Positions 33,326 through 45,534 of a stretch of 64,000 nucleotides of DNA are shown here, piece by piece (position 1 is the first letter of the stretch; each line of letters starts with the position of its first letter). Both the position numbers and the translations under genes were made by a program. The notes under the pieces were generated by a model that did no database searches, had not been told where the DNA came from, and was given only the letters and a program-made list of their open reading frames with translations. Where the stretch lies: assembly GCA_946894095.1 (NCBI GenBank), contig OX335660.1, positions 2,361,001 to 2,425,000 of the forward strand. Direction: 5' to 3'. This stretch comes from Incurvaria masculella (taxonomy: Eukaryota > Arthropoda > Insecta > Lepidoptera > Incurvariidae).

Positions 33326-36300
33326 CTAGAAACAAGCAACACAACGCCTTCACACACACACACTACTACAAGCAAGCGATACCTTTGGAATGGAATGAAA
33401 TTGGACCCCCGCTGGCCCCAGTGGGGGCCCTTATAGTACGACATCAATCTCTACGCTATGATATTAGCCCATTACACCACATTCCCGAAGGAATCAGGTG
33501 CCATGCCAGGACCTTCCCTTTATGAGCACGGCTACATTGAACCGGATGAAAAACATGGACAATTTTCCATTGATGCATCAAACACAGTTTCATCCAATAT
33601 CAACCCGGGCGGACTTTACCCTACCACCTAGTAGCGGCAGGGGACCTACAGTTTTACATGGGTTCCGAACCATGGTAAAGCTCGCATTCGTAACGGAAGA
33701 GAAAGAGAAAGAAAGTGGTGCATGACCGGGTGAAGATATGAAGGCAAGTCCTCTAGCCCCTAGACCACGAGGGTCAGGCTTTAAAATGTTTTTGGATAGT
33801 TGAGGACGTGTAGTAATCTAAATGACATTTTATATTAGATCGTTCAATATACTGCATGATTAGTTACAAACAGTAACATACAAGTTATCCATGAACATTC
33901 GAAAACGTTCACCAAATATGAGTCGTATTCACTACGTATAATATTCACAACGTATAATCTTATTTTTTTCCAAAAAATTAAAACCATGCATAACGTATAA
34001 TAGTCACAACGTATAATGTTATACGTTGTGCATGAGTTTAAAAATAAAATAAACTCTTTGCATCATGCAGAACGTATAATAGTCACAACGTATAATATTC
34101 CTAACATGAATTCACAAAAAAATAAAACCATGCAGAACGTATAATATGCCAAGAAGCACTGCATAAAGCGCCCTAACAACGATACATTTAAGGCTGAAAT
34201 TGCTACGAATCGATATCTGTTGAAGAGTAACAATTTGCTACAACGCTAATTGAGACGGTCGAAAAGTCGCGTGCGAGTATAATCTTTAATCTTATATCGA
34301 TAAGGGCGCTTATCGTATGAAATATTTTAGGATTATATGATATGCATGGTTTTCTTTTTTTGTTAAATAAAGATCATAACATTATACGTTGTGACTATTA
34401 TACGTTATGCATGGAGAAATAAGTAATTTTATTTTTTGGACTTCTTCATGCACTACGTATAAGATTATACGATCTGCCGATTATACGTTGTGCATGGTTT
34501 TAAAATTTTGTTAAAATATGACATTATACGATCTGCATATTATACGTTATGCCGTTCCCCCCCCAAATATTAATAAAAAAAACAGTGTGTGCAAAAAATC
34601 TCCTCATATGATCAAGGTCGTCATCATATTAACAAAAAAATGTTATTCTCATGTTTGTGAAGCCAGGTGAATACCGTGAAAATGGCACAAAACGACTATG
34701 TCAACAATGATTTGGCGCACCAATGGTTACCTAATGGTGATTTTTTTTCATGCATATAAAAAGCTGACACCCCGTACGAAATTTAACCAAAACGAAAAAA
34801 AAAAAACATCATAGGCGGCGTGTGAGCGACTGTGCCCTAAGAAATGATAAAAAGAAAAGGAATACTGTGTTAGTGTTATTACTGTAAGTTTGATTTCCGA
34901 GTTTATCTAAGGAAATTCACTCTATAATGTAGTTAAGGATGTTCCGACCCATACAATGTTTTTTTTTACACAGAATGCAAAAAGTATTGCACTTTAAGGC
35001 ACGAATTCGTCAAAAATATTAAATATAGCCATAGTAGTTGCAGCGAAAACATATTCACAATTTAAGGTTTAATGGTTTCGTTGTGATTGCCGATTAGAAG
35101 TTTTACACCGTTAGATGGCGCTGTTAAATAAAAATCGTATTTAAATAAATTGTAACAAAACCAATAATCCTGAAATTGTGAAATTGTTTTTGCTGCAATT
35201 AATATGACTATATTAAACTTTTATTATTAATTAGTGGCTTAAAGTGCAATACTTTTTGCGTTATGTGTGCAAACAACTTTATATGGGTCGGAACAGCCTT
35301 AAAGTAAGACTAAAACATTCTGACTGTCCAATTTAACTGCTAGATTTCTAAATATGCAATAATGCAGTTAAAGTAATAATAGTAATAATAATAAAGCCTT
35401 TTTAATTTAAATACATGTTTAAGAAAATGAAAACTTGCAAAAACTAAATTATAAGTTAAGGACCCCTCTTCGGGTAAAGGCCTCCGCCATTGTTTTCCTT
35501 TCTTCTCTCTCTTTCACTATCTTTGTACAGTCTCACCCTGCTTTTTAGGGTTCCGTACCCAAAGGGTAAAAACCGAACCTTATTACTAAGGCTCCGCTGT
35601 CCGTCCGTCCGTCCGCCTGTCACAGGGCTGTATCTCATGAACCGTAATGGGTAGGCAACAGAGTGTGTATTTATTTTGCCGCTATAACAACAATATAATT
35701 TTTGAGCGGCTCGTAGCCTAGTGGCGCGGGGACTGGCCTAGCGTACCAGAGGCCTGGGTTCAATACCGACATGCACCACTGTCTTTCTCTTTCCGAGTTG
35801 GATAAGTGCATTTCGTCACGTATGCGAGCTGCTCCATGGTTCGGAGTCCATGTAAAACAGTAGGTCCCCTTCCCCTACTAGGTGGTAGGGTTTAAGCCCG
35901 CCGAGGTTGGTACCATCACATTGGATGAAAAGATGGTGGAAGCGGCAATGAAAAATTGTCCGTGTTTTCCATCCAGTTAAATGTAGCCGTGCTCATAAAG
36001 GGAAGGTCCTGGCATGGCACCTGATTCCTTCGGGAATGTGGTGTATTGGGCTAATATCATAACGGTAGTTGTGTGGTATTAGCCATCCATGTCAGGTCGC
36101 ATAAAAAAAAACAAATAGGCAAAATAAAAAAATTATAAAAATTAAAGTGTACGATGGTACGGAACCCTTCATGTTTATTGTTTATTCATCATCCATAGAC
36201 AGTACACTGCACTGGGATTTGTCATATTTTATCATCAGCCTATTTAACTGCGAGTCCGACTCGCACTCGGCCAGTTTTTTTATTACATCATCGACCCATG

Positions 36301-39300
36301 CAGTTAAGAAAGCATATAGTAAACATTTCTGATTGTCCTATTTAACTGCTAGATTTCTTATTAATATGCAGTAAGTTTGGTAATTTTAACCCATACTGTA
36401 CTATTTGGCCGATATCAACCGAGGACTGAAATAGTAAAAGTAAAAAAAGTAAAAAAGTTTATTGTATAAAATTGTATACACATAGTCAAACCTCTTACTT
36501 ACAAATACAGATTAAAATAATAACATTAAATTTCAGGTTTGCTTTGACTATGGCCGAGCGAGACTGTGTCCCTTAAACTAGTCTAATGACTGTCAAATAA
36601 GGGTCACAAAGTAGTGCCAAAAAACATTTGTTGGGCCTTATGAAATTAATAGGCATGTGATACAAGTACATTAGTAGAACTAAACTGCTACTGTGCTAAA
36701 TTGTATACAATGTGGGTTGGTATTTATAAAGAAAAAAAAAATGTATATAAGTAAAAAAAAAATAGAAGTTCAATAAAATAAAAATTAAAGTCAGTGTATT
36801 GTTTCAATGTGTGTGTTATTGTTTTTTAAATTTGGTTATTGTTAATATGTAAATGGCATTCCAGAATAAAACCTGACAGGATTAATAAAATTCAACAAAG
36901 TGAATTTACTTATTTTTTCCTACTGTAAGGATCCTTCAGGCTTAGTTGCTTACACGGCACCTGTCACGATAAGCGATAATAAATCAAAGTAAAAATAAAA
37001 GGTTCCCATCGTGCGATGCCTCACCTTGAAGTACTTGACCGTCTTGACGCGCAACTCGAGCGTGGCGGCCTCGTCGCACACCATGAGCGTGTGCGGGTGC
37101 TGCTGGAACGCGGAGACGGTCCACATGTGGTTGACGCCCTCCTCCACCGCCTTCGCCAGCGCGAGCGCCTTGTGGTTGCCCGTTATCAGGATCATCACCT
37201 GCGTCGCATCATACGCTCACTTCAAAATCAGTTTTCTGTAAATCTAAGTCCTATACAATGGTACTTACATTGTAACTTTTTTTGATGTCAGAAACCAACA
37301 TTTCTTGCGTGAAAGCATGGATTGTGAGTAGGATATTAGAAGAAAATTAAAAATGTTTGTGTGCGAACAAAAAATTATGGTGTTCCAACAGAAGTACAAT
37401 TATATAGTTCGCGCCAGCTTTAAGGTGCATTAAAGTTTGGCAAGATGATGCTGACTGCTGAGATTTTCCAAATCGTGCAGCTCGCGATCGAGAATCTTGA
37501 AGGAGGAACTGAACAGTTATGAATGCATTATAAATCTACAAAAAAAATGTAGCAATCTCGATAGTCATAATTACTATCAAAAGTTGTGAAAAAACATACT
37601 CTCTGACTGACCGTGGTCTCTTGTGTCAAAGACCTCAGTTTTGTGCCTCTTTCTTAGCTATCTCGGATGGGTCCCCCCTCTCGCACTGAAATGAGCATCT
37701 TTGTTGAGAACGCGGATCACCCATGTCAACTTTTAGTTTCGCCGTCCTATGTAAATGGATTTTGGTTTGGGAAACGTATTTTACAATCTGTCCAAGATTC
37801 AAGACATTCAGTCAAAGTTTTGATTGTTTAAGTTCGACTTGGTGTGGGTTCAATGAGTCATCCAGATGGTTGTAAACAATTTCAAACTATGCTCTCATTT
37901 TAGGATGCCCTGTTTGTGTCCTCCGCAAGGGAATTCCACACACAACCTTCCAACCGTGCTATTGCGCTCTGGGACCTACTTTGTTTCAAAGAAAAAGACA
38001 GGCTCCGTGATGAGGAGGATGCAACATGTCTAAAAAGCAGATAATGCGCATAGTTATTGATTTGGTAAGATTTACGATTGCTGTAGTCAAAAATCAAACT
38101 AAAACCAAATTGATTATAAATCTTCATGAAACAAGCTAGGTCTGATGACTAATCTTTTTACAATATTTTTATTTTATCGTTGAGTAATCCACCTCCAAAG
38201 TTATTGTACAAAACGTGCGAAAAAATCGAATTTTCCGACCTTATAACAGAAACCTAACACTATTTTACAATGCCAATGATCATCAGGCATCTAGTTCGAT
38301 CAAATGAAGCTGTTTTGAGCGTAATTTTGGATCTCTGACAAGACATGCGCATGATCTTCTTTCCACGTTTGTATGGGGAGTTTAGCGGGAAGGCCCACCT
38401 CAACTAAAACAGTGAGCGGTACCTCCTTAGCGTCCATGACGGTGCCGACGCCCACGGTGAGCGCCTGCGTGGGCACCTTGCTCATGTCGTTGCCGAAGAA
38501 GCGCGCGTTCGCCTCGAGCGTGTCGTACGCGAGGCTCTTGACGCGTGTGCGCGACACCAGCGACGAGCCCGGCTCGTTGAACGCTATGTGCCCGTCCGGC
38601 CCGATACCTGCCGGCGTCGCACAATCGTCAGTGGCCCGTTGCCGAGTGGATAAGGCTTTCGGAGCAGAGTTTTAATAGAATACAGAGGAATCATTAACAC
38701 AATAAAGGTGCTTGTTGACAGCGCAGGTACCATGCGCATGTTGGAGGCACTTGCGCATGTTATGTGATATTCACACACTAATCTCTAACTCAATTGAGAC
38801 ATAATTTTACCATACACATCTTACTCGAATTCAGCAGAAGGGCGACCATTTAAAAATTAAAACGTATAACACATCCATGTCATGTATTTTTCAAAGTGGT
38901 ATTACCCATCCATGTCAGGTTCCTTAAAAAAAATATCAGGACATTTGAGAAGTCAGCAAATGGAACAATTTCGGCGGATGTGAGAAACATCAATTGTAAT
39001 TTTTTTTATTCTACCAATTTTTATGTCTAATTCCTGTTTATTTACATTTTACTTATTGAATTTAAAGTATTTTAAATTTAACTTTTAATCTATGTAGGAC
39101 ATAATAATATTTTTTTTATTTAACTTATGGTAAAATTAGAGACATGTTCATAATCAATGGAATAAATATTTTGAACTTCAACATGCAATCCACAGCCGAA
39201 GGACATTTATATGGTAAGGACAATTTCCATTGCCGCTATGGGCATTATTTATTCAAGGTGATGGTACCACCCAGTTTTACGAATGACAAATCCATTAGGC

Positions 39301-41106
39301 GCCTCTCACGACTGCATGGCAACTAGGACTGCTTGTATCGACACACATTAGAGCAGGGTTTCTTAACAGTCATGGAGACCTAGCAAAATTTTTAAATAAG
39401 ACGGACTCTATCCAAAGACAATTGACGGGAATGAAAACGTTTTATTTATTATCAAAGAAATAGTACAGTTTTTTAGATAGATAACGCGTAGCATAATGAA
39501 TGCTACATCTTCATCATATTAAATATGGAATCCCAGCATTAATGCAACAACCCCCTAAGGGGTCCATGGACCACAGGGTAAACAAACCTTGCATTAGAGC
39601 TTGCATAATTATTTTTTTATGTAACAGAACATGGATACCAAACTGACCGTCAGATATTAACCTAACACACCTCATGGGAACTAGGTGCAATGCCAGGACT
39701 TTCTTTATATTGCTCGGCTACATAGAACTGGATGGAATACATGGTCAATTTTCATTACCGCTTCAACCATCGTCCATTCAATGCGTTGGTATCAACCCGG
39801 GCGGGATTAACCCTACCACGAGTAAGTACAGTTTTATGTGGAATCCGAACCACGGCCAGCCTCAACGGTTGACAATGGTCACCCATCCAGAACCCACCAC
39901 GCACACAGGTGTTTCACCAAGCTTATCAAATCGCAAGGCCACTGGGCTACCGAGGCTGACAAGCCGCCAGTGCCCGCAAGCTACCGACCTCCGATGAACA
40001 GCTCGATGCCGCCCGCCTCTCCGATGAGCCGCTCGTACTCGTCGCACTCGGCGACCAGGTCGGGCGCGTTGCCGTCTAGGATGTGAACGTTCTTGGGGTC
40101 GATGTCGATGTGCTTGAAGAACTCATTCCACATGTAGTAGTGGTAGCTCTCGGGGTGGTCGCGCGGCAAACCTGCAACGTTCCATTGTTTTATGACTGGA
40201 CATGCTGGAGAACATTTGTACCTTTTTTTTAGTAATCCTCCTGATTTAAATAAATTTTTTGGGTTCCGTACCCAACGGGTGCCAACGGAACCCTATTACT
40301 AAGCCTCCGCTGTCCGTTCGTCCGTCCGTCTGTCACAGGGCTGTATCTCATGAACCGTAATAGGTGGGCAGCTGAAATTTTCACAGAGTGTGTATTTATT
40401 TTGCCGCCATAACGACAAATAGGTAAAATTTAAAAATAATAAAAATTGAAGGGGACCATAACAATACCATACAAAAAACGTGATTTTTTTGTTAAATCTT
40501 GTACAATGGTCCCGTACCCTTCGTGTGCGAGTCCAACTCACACTTGGTCAGTTTTTTTACATATACTGTCATTTATGACCGTTCTGAGATTATGGATATG
40601 TTCAATGTATTTTTTTTAGAAGTCTCTCATTCATCAGCTATTAGAAAATTGCTGATAAAATGCTCAGAGTGTAGTAGTTATTTTACTATCATCACTTTTT
40701 TATAATAACACAGTTTTTTTTTAAAAACTTAAAACTTAAATAACTCAAAAACTATTGATTTTAGACCTCCATTTCACGGGGCCAAATTTGTTGCAAATTA
40801 GCTCAAGAATGACCCCTTAGAAGGAATGTATCGAATTACCAAACACCCTGTACAAGCACGAGTTAAAACGTGATACACACCTACGTACTCGTCCATGTTG
40901 AACGTTGTGACGTAACGGAACGACACCTGCCCGGCCCTGTGGTACTCGATGAGCTTCTTGTACATGCCGAGCGGGGTGCCGCCGGTGGGGAGCCCCAGCA
41001 CGAAGCGACGCTCGGCGGTCGGCGCGAACGAGTTGATCCGCTTCATGACGTACCGGGCGGACCACTCGGCCACGACGGCTGGGTTGTCCAGGATAATGAG
41101 ACGCAT
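33254..41106 (-). CDS. Gnpda1: Glucosamine-6-phosphate deaminase (GNPDA), complete, 5 coding exons
   Basis: Exons are 41106-40881, 40171-39989, 38607-38423, 37198-37025 and 33325-33254 (840 nt, 279 aa; human GNPDA1 is 289). Phases 1, 1, 0 and 0 agree at every GT-AG junction. The enzyme converts glucosamine-6-phosphate to fructose-6-phosphate and ammonia in the cytosol, opposing the hexosamine and chitin precursor pathway. The sugar-phosphate loop [15 protein letters not shown], Asp72 in NMDEYVG, and Asp141/His143/Glu148 in [14 protein letters not shown] are intact, so an active enzyme is predicted. The last exon ([16 protein letters not shown]...VIH) is short, far away and little conserved. 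It was found by its GC content, an in-phase TTTCTAG acceptor and similarity to the family's LxxVHxKL segment. Confidence 0.95.
33450..33775 (-). mobile_element. SINE copy, diverged head, GNPDA intron 4
   Basis: Body as in the reference SINE, in reverse. The head region (CTCGTGGTCTAGGGGCTAGAG on the minus strand is tRNA-like) differs from the other copies. Confidence 0.7.
33930..34560. mobile_element. Inverted array of ACGTATAAT motifs (possible foldback element)
   Basis: Seven ACGTATAAT motifs lie at 33942-34145 and six ATTATACG motifs in the opposite orientation at 34379-34550. They are set in longer units (AACCATGCAGAACGTATAAT and its mirror). The middle 225 bp lack them. In GNPDA intron 4. 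Confidence 0.7.
34937..35298. mobile_element. TTAA-flanked MITE, family 3
   Basis: Terminal inverted repeats GGATGTTCCGACCCATA and TATGGGTCGGAACAGCC lie between TTAA at 34933-34936 and 35299-35302. The arms extend inward (AAAAAGTATTGCACTTTAAG and its complement). It lies in GNPDA intron 4. Confidence 0.8.
35547..36280 (+). repeat. Interspersed repeat 'GGGTTCCGTACC', split by a SINE
   Basis: Starts AGGGTTCCGTACCCAAAGGG, runs through TCTCATGAACCGTAATGGGT to about 35700, is interrupted by the SINE 35704-36110, and resumes to GAGTCCGACTCGCACTCGGC. It is one of eight copies here. Confidence 0.75.
35704..36110 (+). mobile_element. tRNA-derived SINE, complete reference copy
   Basis: The head reads GAGCGGCTCGTAGCCTAGTG (A box TAGCCTAGTGG) and GGTTCAATACC (B box), the RNA polymerase III promoter of a tRNA-like SINE. 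The body contains TGCGAGCTGCTCCATGGTTC, CCTACTAGGTGGTAGGG and GAAGGTCCTGGCATGGCACC and ends GTCAGGTCGCATAAAAAAAA. It is inserted inside another repeat (35547-36280). Confidence 0.85.
37025..37198 (-). CDS. Gnpda1: GNPDA coding exon 4
   Basis: 58 codons, [18 protein letters not shown] to [10 protein letters not shown], phase 0 at both ends, with acceptor GACGCAG and donor AAG|GTGAGG. Confidence 0.95.
37945..38405 (-). mobile_element. Diverged family 1 MITE in GNPDA intron 3
   Basis: Shares GCTATTGCGCTCTGGGACC, the TTTGATCGAAC-type interior and a GGCCCACCT end with family 1, in reverse. It ends about 18 bp from the exon 3 donor. Confidence 0.65.
38423..38607 (-). CDS. Gnpda1: GNPDA coding exon 3
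   Basis: 185 nt, phase 1 in and phase 0 out, encoding (G)[15 protein letters not shown] to VGTVMDAKE. It contains catalytic Asp141, His143 and Glu148. A MITE remnant starts about 18 bp past its donor. Confidence 0.94.
39608..39962 (-). mobile_element. SINE with partial 5S-like head, beside GNPDA exon 2
   Basis: Body as above in reverse. The head holds TGGATGGGTGACCAT and GTAGCCCAGTGGCC, like the 56098-56455 copy, but the AAGTTAAGCAACG segment has decayed. It ends 27 bp from the exon 2 donor. Confidence 0.7.
39989..40171 (-). CDS. Gnpda1: GNPDA coding exon 2
   Basis: 183 nt, phase 1 at both ends, encoding (G)[18 protein letters not shown] to [13 protein letters not shown] head begins about 27 bp beyond the donor. 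Confidence 0.94.
40259..40556 (+). repeat. Interspersed repeat 'GGGTTCCGTACC', copy in GNPDA intron 1
   Basis: Complete, from GGGTTCCGTACCCAACGGG to GAGTCCAACTCACACTTGGTC. Confidence 0.75.
40881..41106 (-). CDS. Gnpda1: GNPDA coding exon 1
   Basis: Starts [15 protein letters not shown] and ends NMDEYV plus one base (phase 1), donor GTAG|GTGTGT. It holds the substrate phosphate loop and Asp72. Confidence 0.95.
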
Positions 41107-41291
41107 GGCGGGGTCAACCTTTTACCCGAGCAAAAAACACATAAACGTTGTAGAAAAGCTCATGGGCTTTGTCGGACACCTCTTATGTGAGGTCCTGGCA
41201 TACGCCATATTATATTATTATTTATTTATTTATTTTAGGAAACTTAACAACATACATCTAATAAATAATATAAAGGGGAAAGTTTGTAATA

Positions 41292-41327
41292 ATGGATGGA
41301 TGGATGGATGGATGGATGGATGGATGT
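41292..41327. repeat. ATGG microsatellite
   Basis: Nine or so uninterrupted ATGG/GGAT units. Confidence 0.9.
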
Positions 41328-42395
41328 TTGTTACTCTTTCACGTAAAAACTACTGAATGGATTCTAATGAAACTTTACAATAATATAGCTTATACATCAG
41401 AATAACACATAGGCTACAATTTATGTGCCCATGGGCTTTAGAACTTTCACGGGGCTGCGAAAACGATGCCGGTAGCGCTACTTCACACCAGGGGGAGCGG
41501 GGCCGGGGGCGGTGGCGGGGAGCGGCGGCGGGGGGAGGGCAGACATCGTGACTGTTTGGTGTCCGTTTGGCGAATTTTCAAGGCACTAGCGATTTGTAAA
41601 ACTTAGTACATGTACATTTAACTACCCGGGAATTAGGATTGGCTAAATAGAATTCAGTTCTGCTTACGCTAAGATGGGGCTGTCATACAAACTGCAATCC
41701 TATGCACGGCTCGGCTTTGCGGCGGCAGCGCTTACTTTTACTGAAGTACGGCTTGGTATTTCCTGCAACTTTAGGACTACTTGGCATCACGCTAAATCGC
41801 CGGAGGAGTGACCAACAGAATAAAATCCTTGAGAACCAATTACTCGATTTAGATGTGCATTGTATCTACGTCTAGCCTGATTCTACTAAAAACTTATAGA
41901 TTACATAATATAACGCTTCATTACCAGAAGGGTAAGTAGTGAGTCTTAAAGTCTTATAACATGCGAACCACTTACCTGATTTATATGCGTATTTTATCAA
42001 TGTATAGCATCTCTGGAAGCAGTCAGGTTCGAGATGGGTTACTGTTTTCGATGTTGAGGCTGGCTGTGGGTTGGAGTCCACGCAAAACTTACCTACGTTA
42101 CACGTTACTTACTAGGTAAGCAATGTAGCAGTGAAAGTGCAGAAAGGTTCTCGAGGCAAATGTTTTTTTTTTAAATAGCCACCAAACGTCAACGAAGCTC
42201 TAAATGGGAATTATTGGATGTTTCTCATTAAATCATGCTATTTCGGCTCGAACGATCTTGATTAAATTTGGTACATGGATACATTGTCCTGGACCAGTTT
42301 GACCCTATTTTGGACCAGTCATGTGGGCTACTTTTTAGCCATGAGATAATTTAGCCGACACTAACCCGCGCGGAGCCGGGTACCGCAGCTAGTGA
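41328..42395 (+). mobile_element. Possible Helitron-like repeat, interrupted
   Basis: TTTCACGTAAAAACTACTGA with later GGGCTTTAGAACTTTCACGG resembles non-autonomous repeats common in Lepidoptera. The right end CCCGCGCGGAGCCGGGTACC then GCAGCTAGT has the hairpin plus CTAG-type terminus expected of Helitrons. A diverged SINE sits at about 42000-42110. No replicase is present. Confidence 0.4.
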
Positions 42396-42599
42396 CTAAT
42401 ATTATTAATATACTTAAAATTACTAATTATTAATAAGCCAATGGAAAAGTTCCACAGAATTCCAAGTTTTTATGTACAACAATTAAATTACCTAACTACT
42501 TTCCTAAGTGTATGTGAGATTAAGGTGTGAGGGTGTGTTAAGGGTGTGTTTGAGTGTATTTTTGGTGAATGTGTTGATGTATTAATATCTTAGTTATAA

Positions 42600-44240
42600 T
42601 TATTGATAGGCTAGCAGTATTAAGCTGATGCGCCTATATCACAACACTTATTTATTTATTATATACAATACTTTATGTTTTATATGATTGTCCAGTTTAG
42701 TCTGTTCACGCTTGTCATAAAAAAAGGTTTGGCTGTAGCCGTAAAGTAACGCAATGGTAACTGTAACTGTTACACATGTTGGTCTCTTGTAATTGTTGTA
42801 ATCATATCGTTGTAATTGTCCCCACATCACCTATTGGTTATTTACATAAAATAGATACTTTTTTTATTCAGCCACTTAACATGTCGTTGCACTGTTGATA
42901 TGTTATCACCTAACCAGGTCAATATCCTCTTTGCATTGCCTATCTAACTTGTGTTATTGTGCAAGCAGCCTAAATACTGTTAGATAGAGAGACAAAATAA
43001 TGTTTGTTACTTTGTAAACCAAAAAAGATAAAAACCGGCCTAGTGCGAGTCAGACTCTACCATCGTACACAATTTAACACAAAAAAAGTTTTTTGTATGA
43101 GGCCCCCTTTAATTGTTATTATTCTTTTTTTACCCATTTGTTGTTATAGCAGCAAAATAAATTAATTACAGCTTTGTACACTTCCACAGCAACAATTCGA
43201 ACAATTACAACAGTCGAATTCAGAGAGGACCTGTGAAAACTTAGTTCGAGATTAGCACTGGACTAACCATACAACGGTTCAGTCTGGCGGATTCAAGTTA
43301 GTCCGCCCACTCTGAATACACCTGTATATCTCTATCTAACAATACAATAAATTAAAACATGAGCAATACTGTGGGAATTCATCCTTGATTCTCTAAGCGT
43401 AAATTAACATTATTTTCCAGAATTTTGTGACCTTGTAATATGTGATTAGTTGATGGTGTCTTGAAGCTAGTTTAATGTGCTTTCCAAAGAGCCCACAGGA
43501 GTACTGGTGGCTAGTGGCTCGCTGAGCTGTAAACCGTGCGAGTTTGTCTTTGCATAGCTTAAAACTGAATAAATGTGCACCTAAAAACAACATCCTATTA
43601 TTTTTCTCACTTGGTACTTATCTAACGCTTTAGGTCTTGTCACAAAACATTTTTTGTGACATCTTGCTAAAACTGTCTTGATGAAAAAAATCCATGTGAT
43701 TATCTATCCTGCTCACATTTCATGAGTAGTTTGAAGAATAGAATAGTTTGAGAAATGCGACCTGTGGAGGAGGAAATCCGTACAGATAGATATACGAAAG
43801 CATTGTTGCCCAATCTGAAACGGAGACTGTTCACACTTCGCTACGTCAAAAACATATTTTTCAAAACTGCGCGATGCTACTCTTCGGCCTGTTATCGTCG
43901 GCGATCGAGATCGAGTGTGGTGTTGTGACATGGCCTACATGGCTTATATGACCATTATTCTTAGAAGGGTTTGGCAAAGGAGGGGGCAGGTTCTTCAAAG
44001 ATAAAACACTCTTAGTGGAACAGATCTAAGGTGCCTTCAATGCAACGTATTTAAACGATATGCCGCATCAAATCAAGAGACCGTCGCTGCATTCTGGGTT
44101 AGCGATAAACCGCACTCAGAATGCAGCCACCCTTTTATTGGTTCGGTTCGTAAATAGGGTCAACAACCTGTAACCAACGAAACGTGCAGAAACTCGAATA
44201 TATCAACGCTGATGTTGAGTTTTCCCGCTTATATCGTGCA
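42600..44240. other. Intergenic DNA upstream of GNPDA
   Basis: A LINE 3' hairpin remnant (about 42605-42640) and a truncated interspersed repeat (43032-43165). An 11-bp inverted repeat, GCTGCATTCTG and CAGAATGCAGC, lies at about 44090-44127. Otherwise nothing recognisable. Confidence 0.4.
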
Positions 44241-44267
44241 TAATTCAAGATTTTTTCGATACTCACC

Positions 44268-44600
44268 TATTTATTAGTCTTGTTCGAATTGATTATAAAG
44301 TAATTCAAAAGCCAAATAAATAATTAAAACGAGCGAACACCCCCACCTACCGCACCACTCGCCAAACAACTGCAAACAACGGAATTCAATTTGACTAGCA
44401 ATTGACGTTTGTTTGTTTGACAACATGCCTTTTTTTGGATTCTCACTTTCCTCACGGAAAGGCCAAAGTCTATGCCCTTTATTTTCGTCACCCACATTTC
44501 GGGGGTCAAGACATAGCTTCGTAAGTTCGCTTACATACTTGGTCGTCAATCTAACAAAACATGTTTTCAAATTATATTTCTATCCATAGGTTATAGGTTC
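44268..44600 (-). promoter_or_regulatory. Possible non-coding first exon and promoter of GNPDA
   Basis: On the minus strand a near-perfect splice donor (ATAG|GTGAGTATCG) sits at 44267/44266, facing the GNPDA start codon 3.2 kb downstream. A weak acceptor (GGGTAAAAG) lies about 12 bp before that ATG. The stretch up to about 44600 is non-repetitive by eye and has no recognisable protein. This could be a 5' UTR exon. It is inference only. Confidence 0.25.
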
Positions 44601-44704
44601 CCCCGATTGCAATAAAAGTAAAGTTTAGAGAAGGATTTATACAATGTTGTTCCCGGACTAGACACACAAAGATGATTTTTTTGTTTATTTCTTCACAGTC
44701 CATT

Positions 44705-44930
44705 GTTTTTTTTTATGCAACCAGACATGGATGGCCATACCACACAACTACCGTTATGATATTAGCCCAATACAACACATTCCCGAAGGAATTAGGTGCG
44801 ATGACAGGTCCTTCCCTTTATGAGCAAGGCTACATTGGACTGAATGGAAAACATCGAAAAAATTTTTATTGCCGCTTCGACCATCTTCTCATCCAGTGCG
44901 ATGGTACCAACCCGGGCGGACTTTGTGTTA
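44705..44930 (-). mobile_element. SINE copy, head missing
   Basis: The 3' body and tail in reverse, from the poly(T) at about 44707 to CCCGGGCGGAC. Confidence 0.75.
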
Positions 44931-45534
44931 TTTTTTTTATCATTGAATATTTATTTTATACCTTTTGGTAAGAATCTAAAAAGCATTTTTTTGTAATTTG
45001 TTAGAAATTGATTATTTTGTGTATACCTGTCCTAATTTGTATTTTACTCATATGTTACATGATAAGTAAGTAGTTATTTTAACGAGTTTTTTTTGTTGCG
45101 AAGGCTTTTTGCCAAATATCATGTATTCAAAATGAATGGCGATGCCTTACCGTTTGATAATCAAGGTAAAGCTACTATGGGCAGTTACAGGTTTGGGACA
45201 CCAATATTGACCATTGAGACTGGCCGTGGTTCTGATTCCACTTAAAACTGCAGGTCGCCTTCCGTGCTTACTAGTATTCATCCATAGGAATTTAACTACA
45301 CCCGGATTTGTCATATTTACCATTAGCCAAAGTTTTTCATTTTATGATTTTTATCAATGTTACTGTGCAATTTAAGGAAGGGCCTGGGGGTCCATTCAGA
45401 GCAAGAGTGAGTTAACCTAAAAATAGCTGGGAAATATATTATTATTTAAATAACGGAACGGTTATTTATACTTCCAACGTATTTACGGGACAAACCCGAT
45501 TTTTACCTAACTGTAATGATGTTCTAGAAGTGTG

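Noticed and set aside
35704..35790. A tRNA gene
   Set aside because: A and B boxes are present, but the sequence is the head of a repeated SINE with body and tail, and I could not fold a clean cloverleaf.
44274..44570. A 98-codon minus-strand protein
   Set aside because: No recognisable domain, and an overlapping frame of similar length; better explained as a possible untranslated exon.
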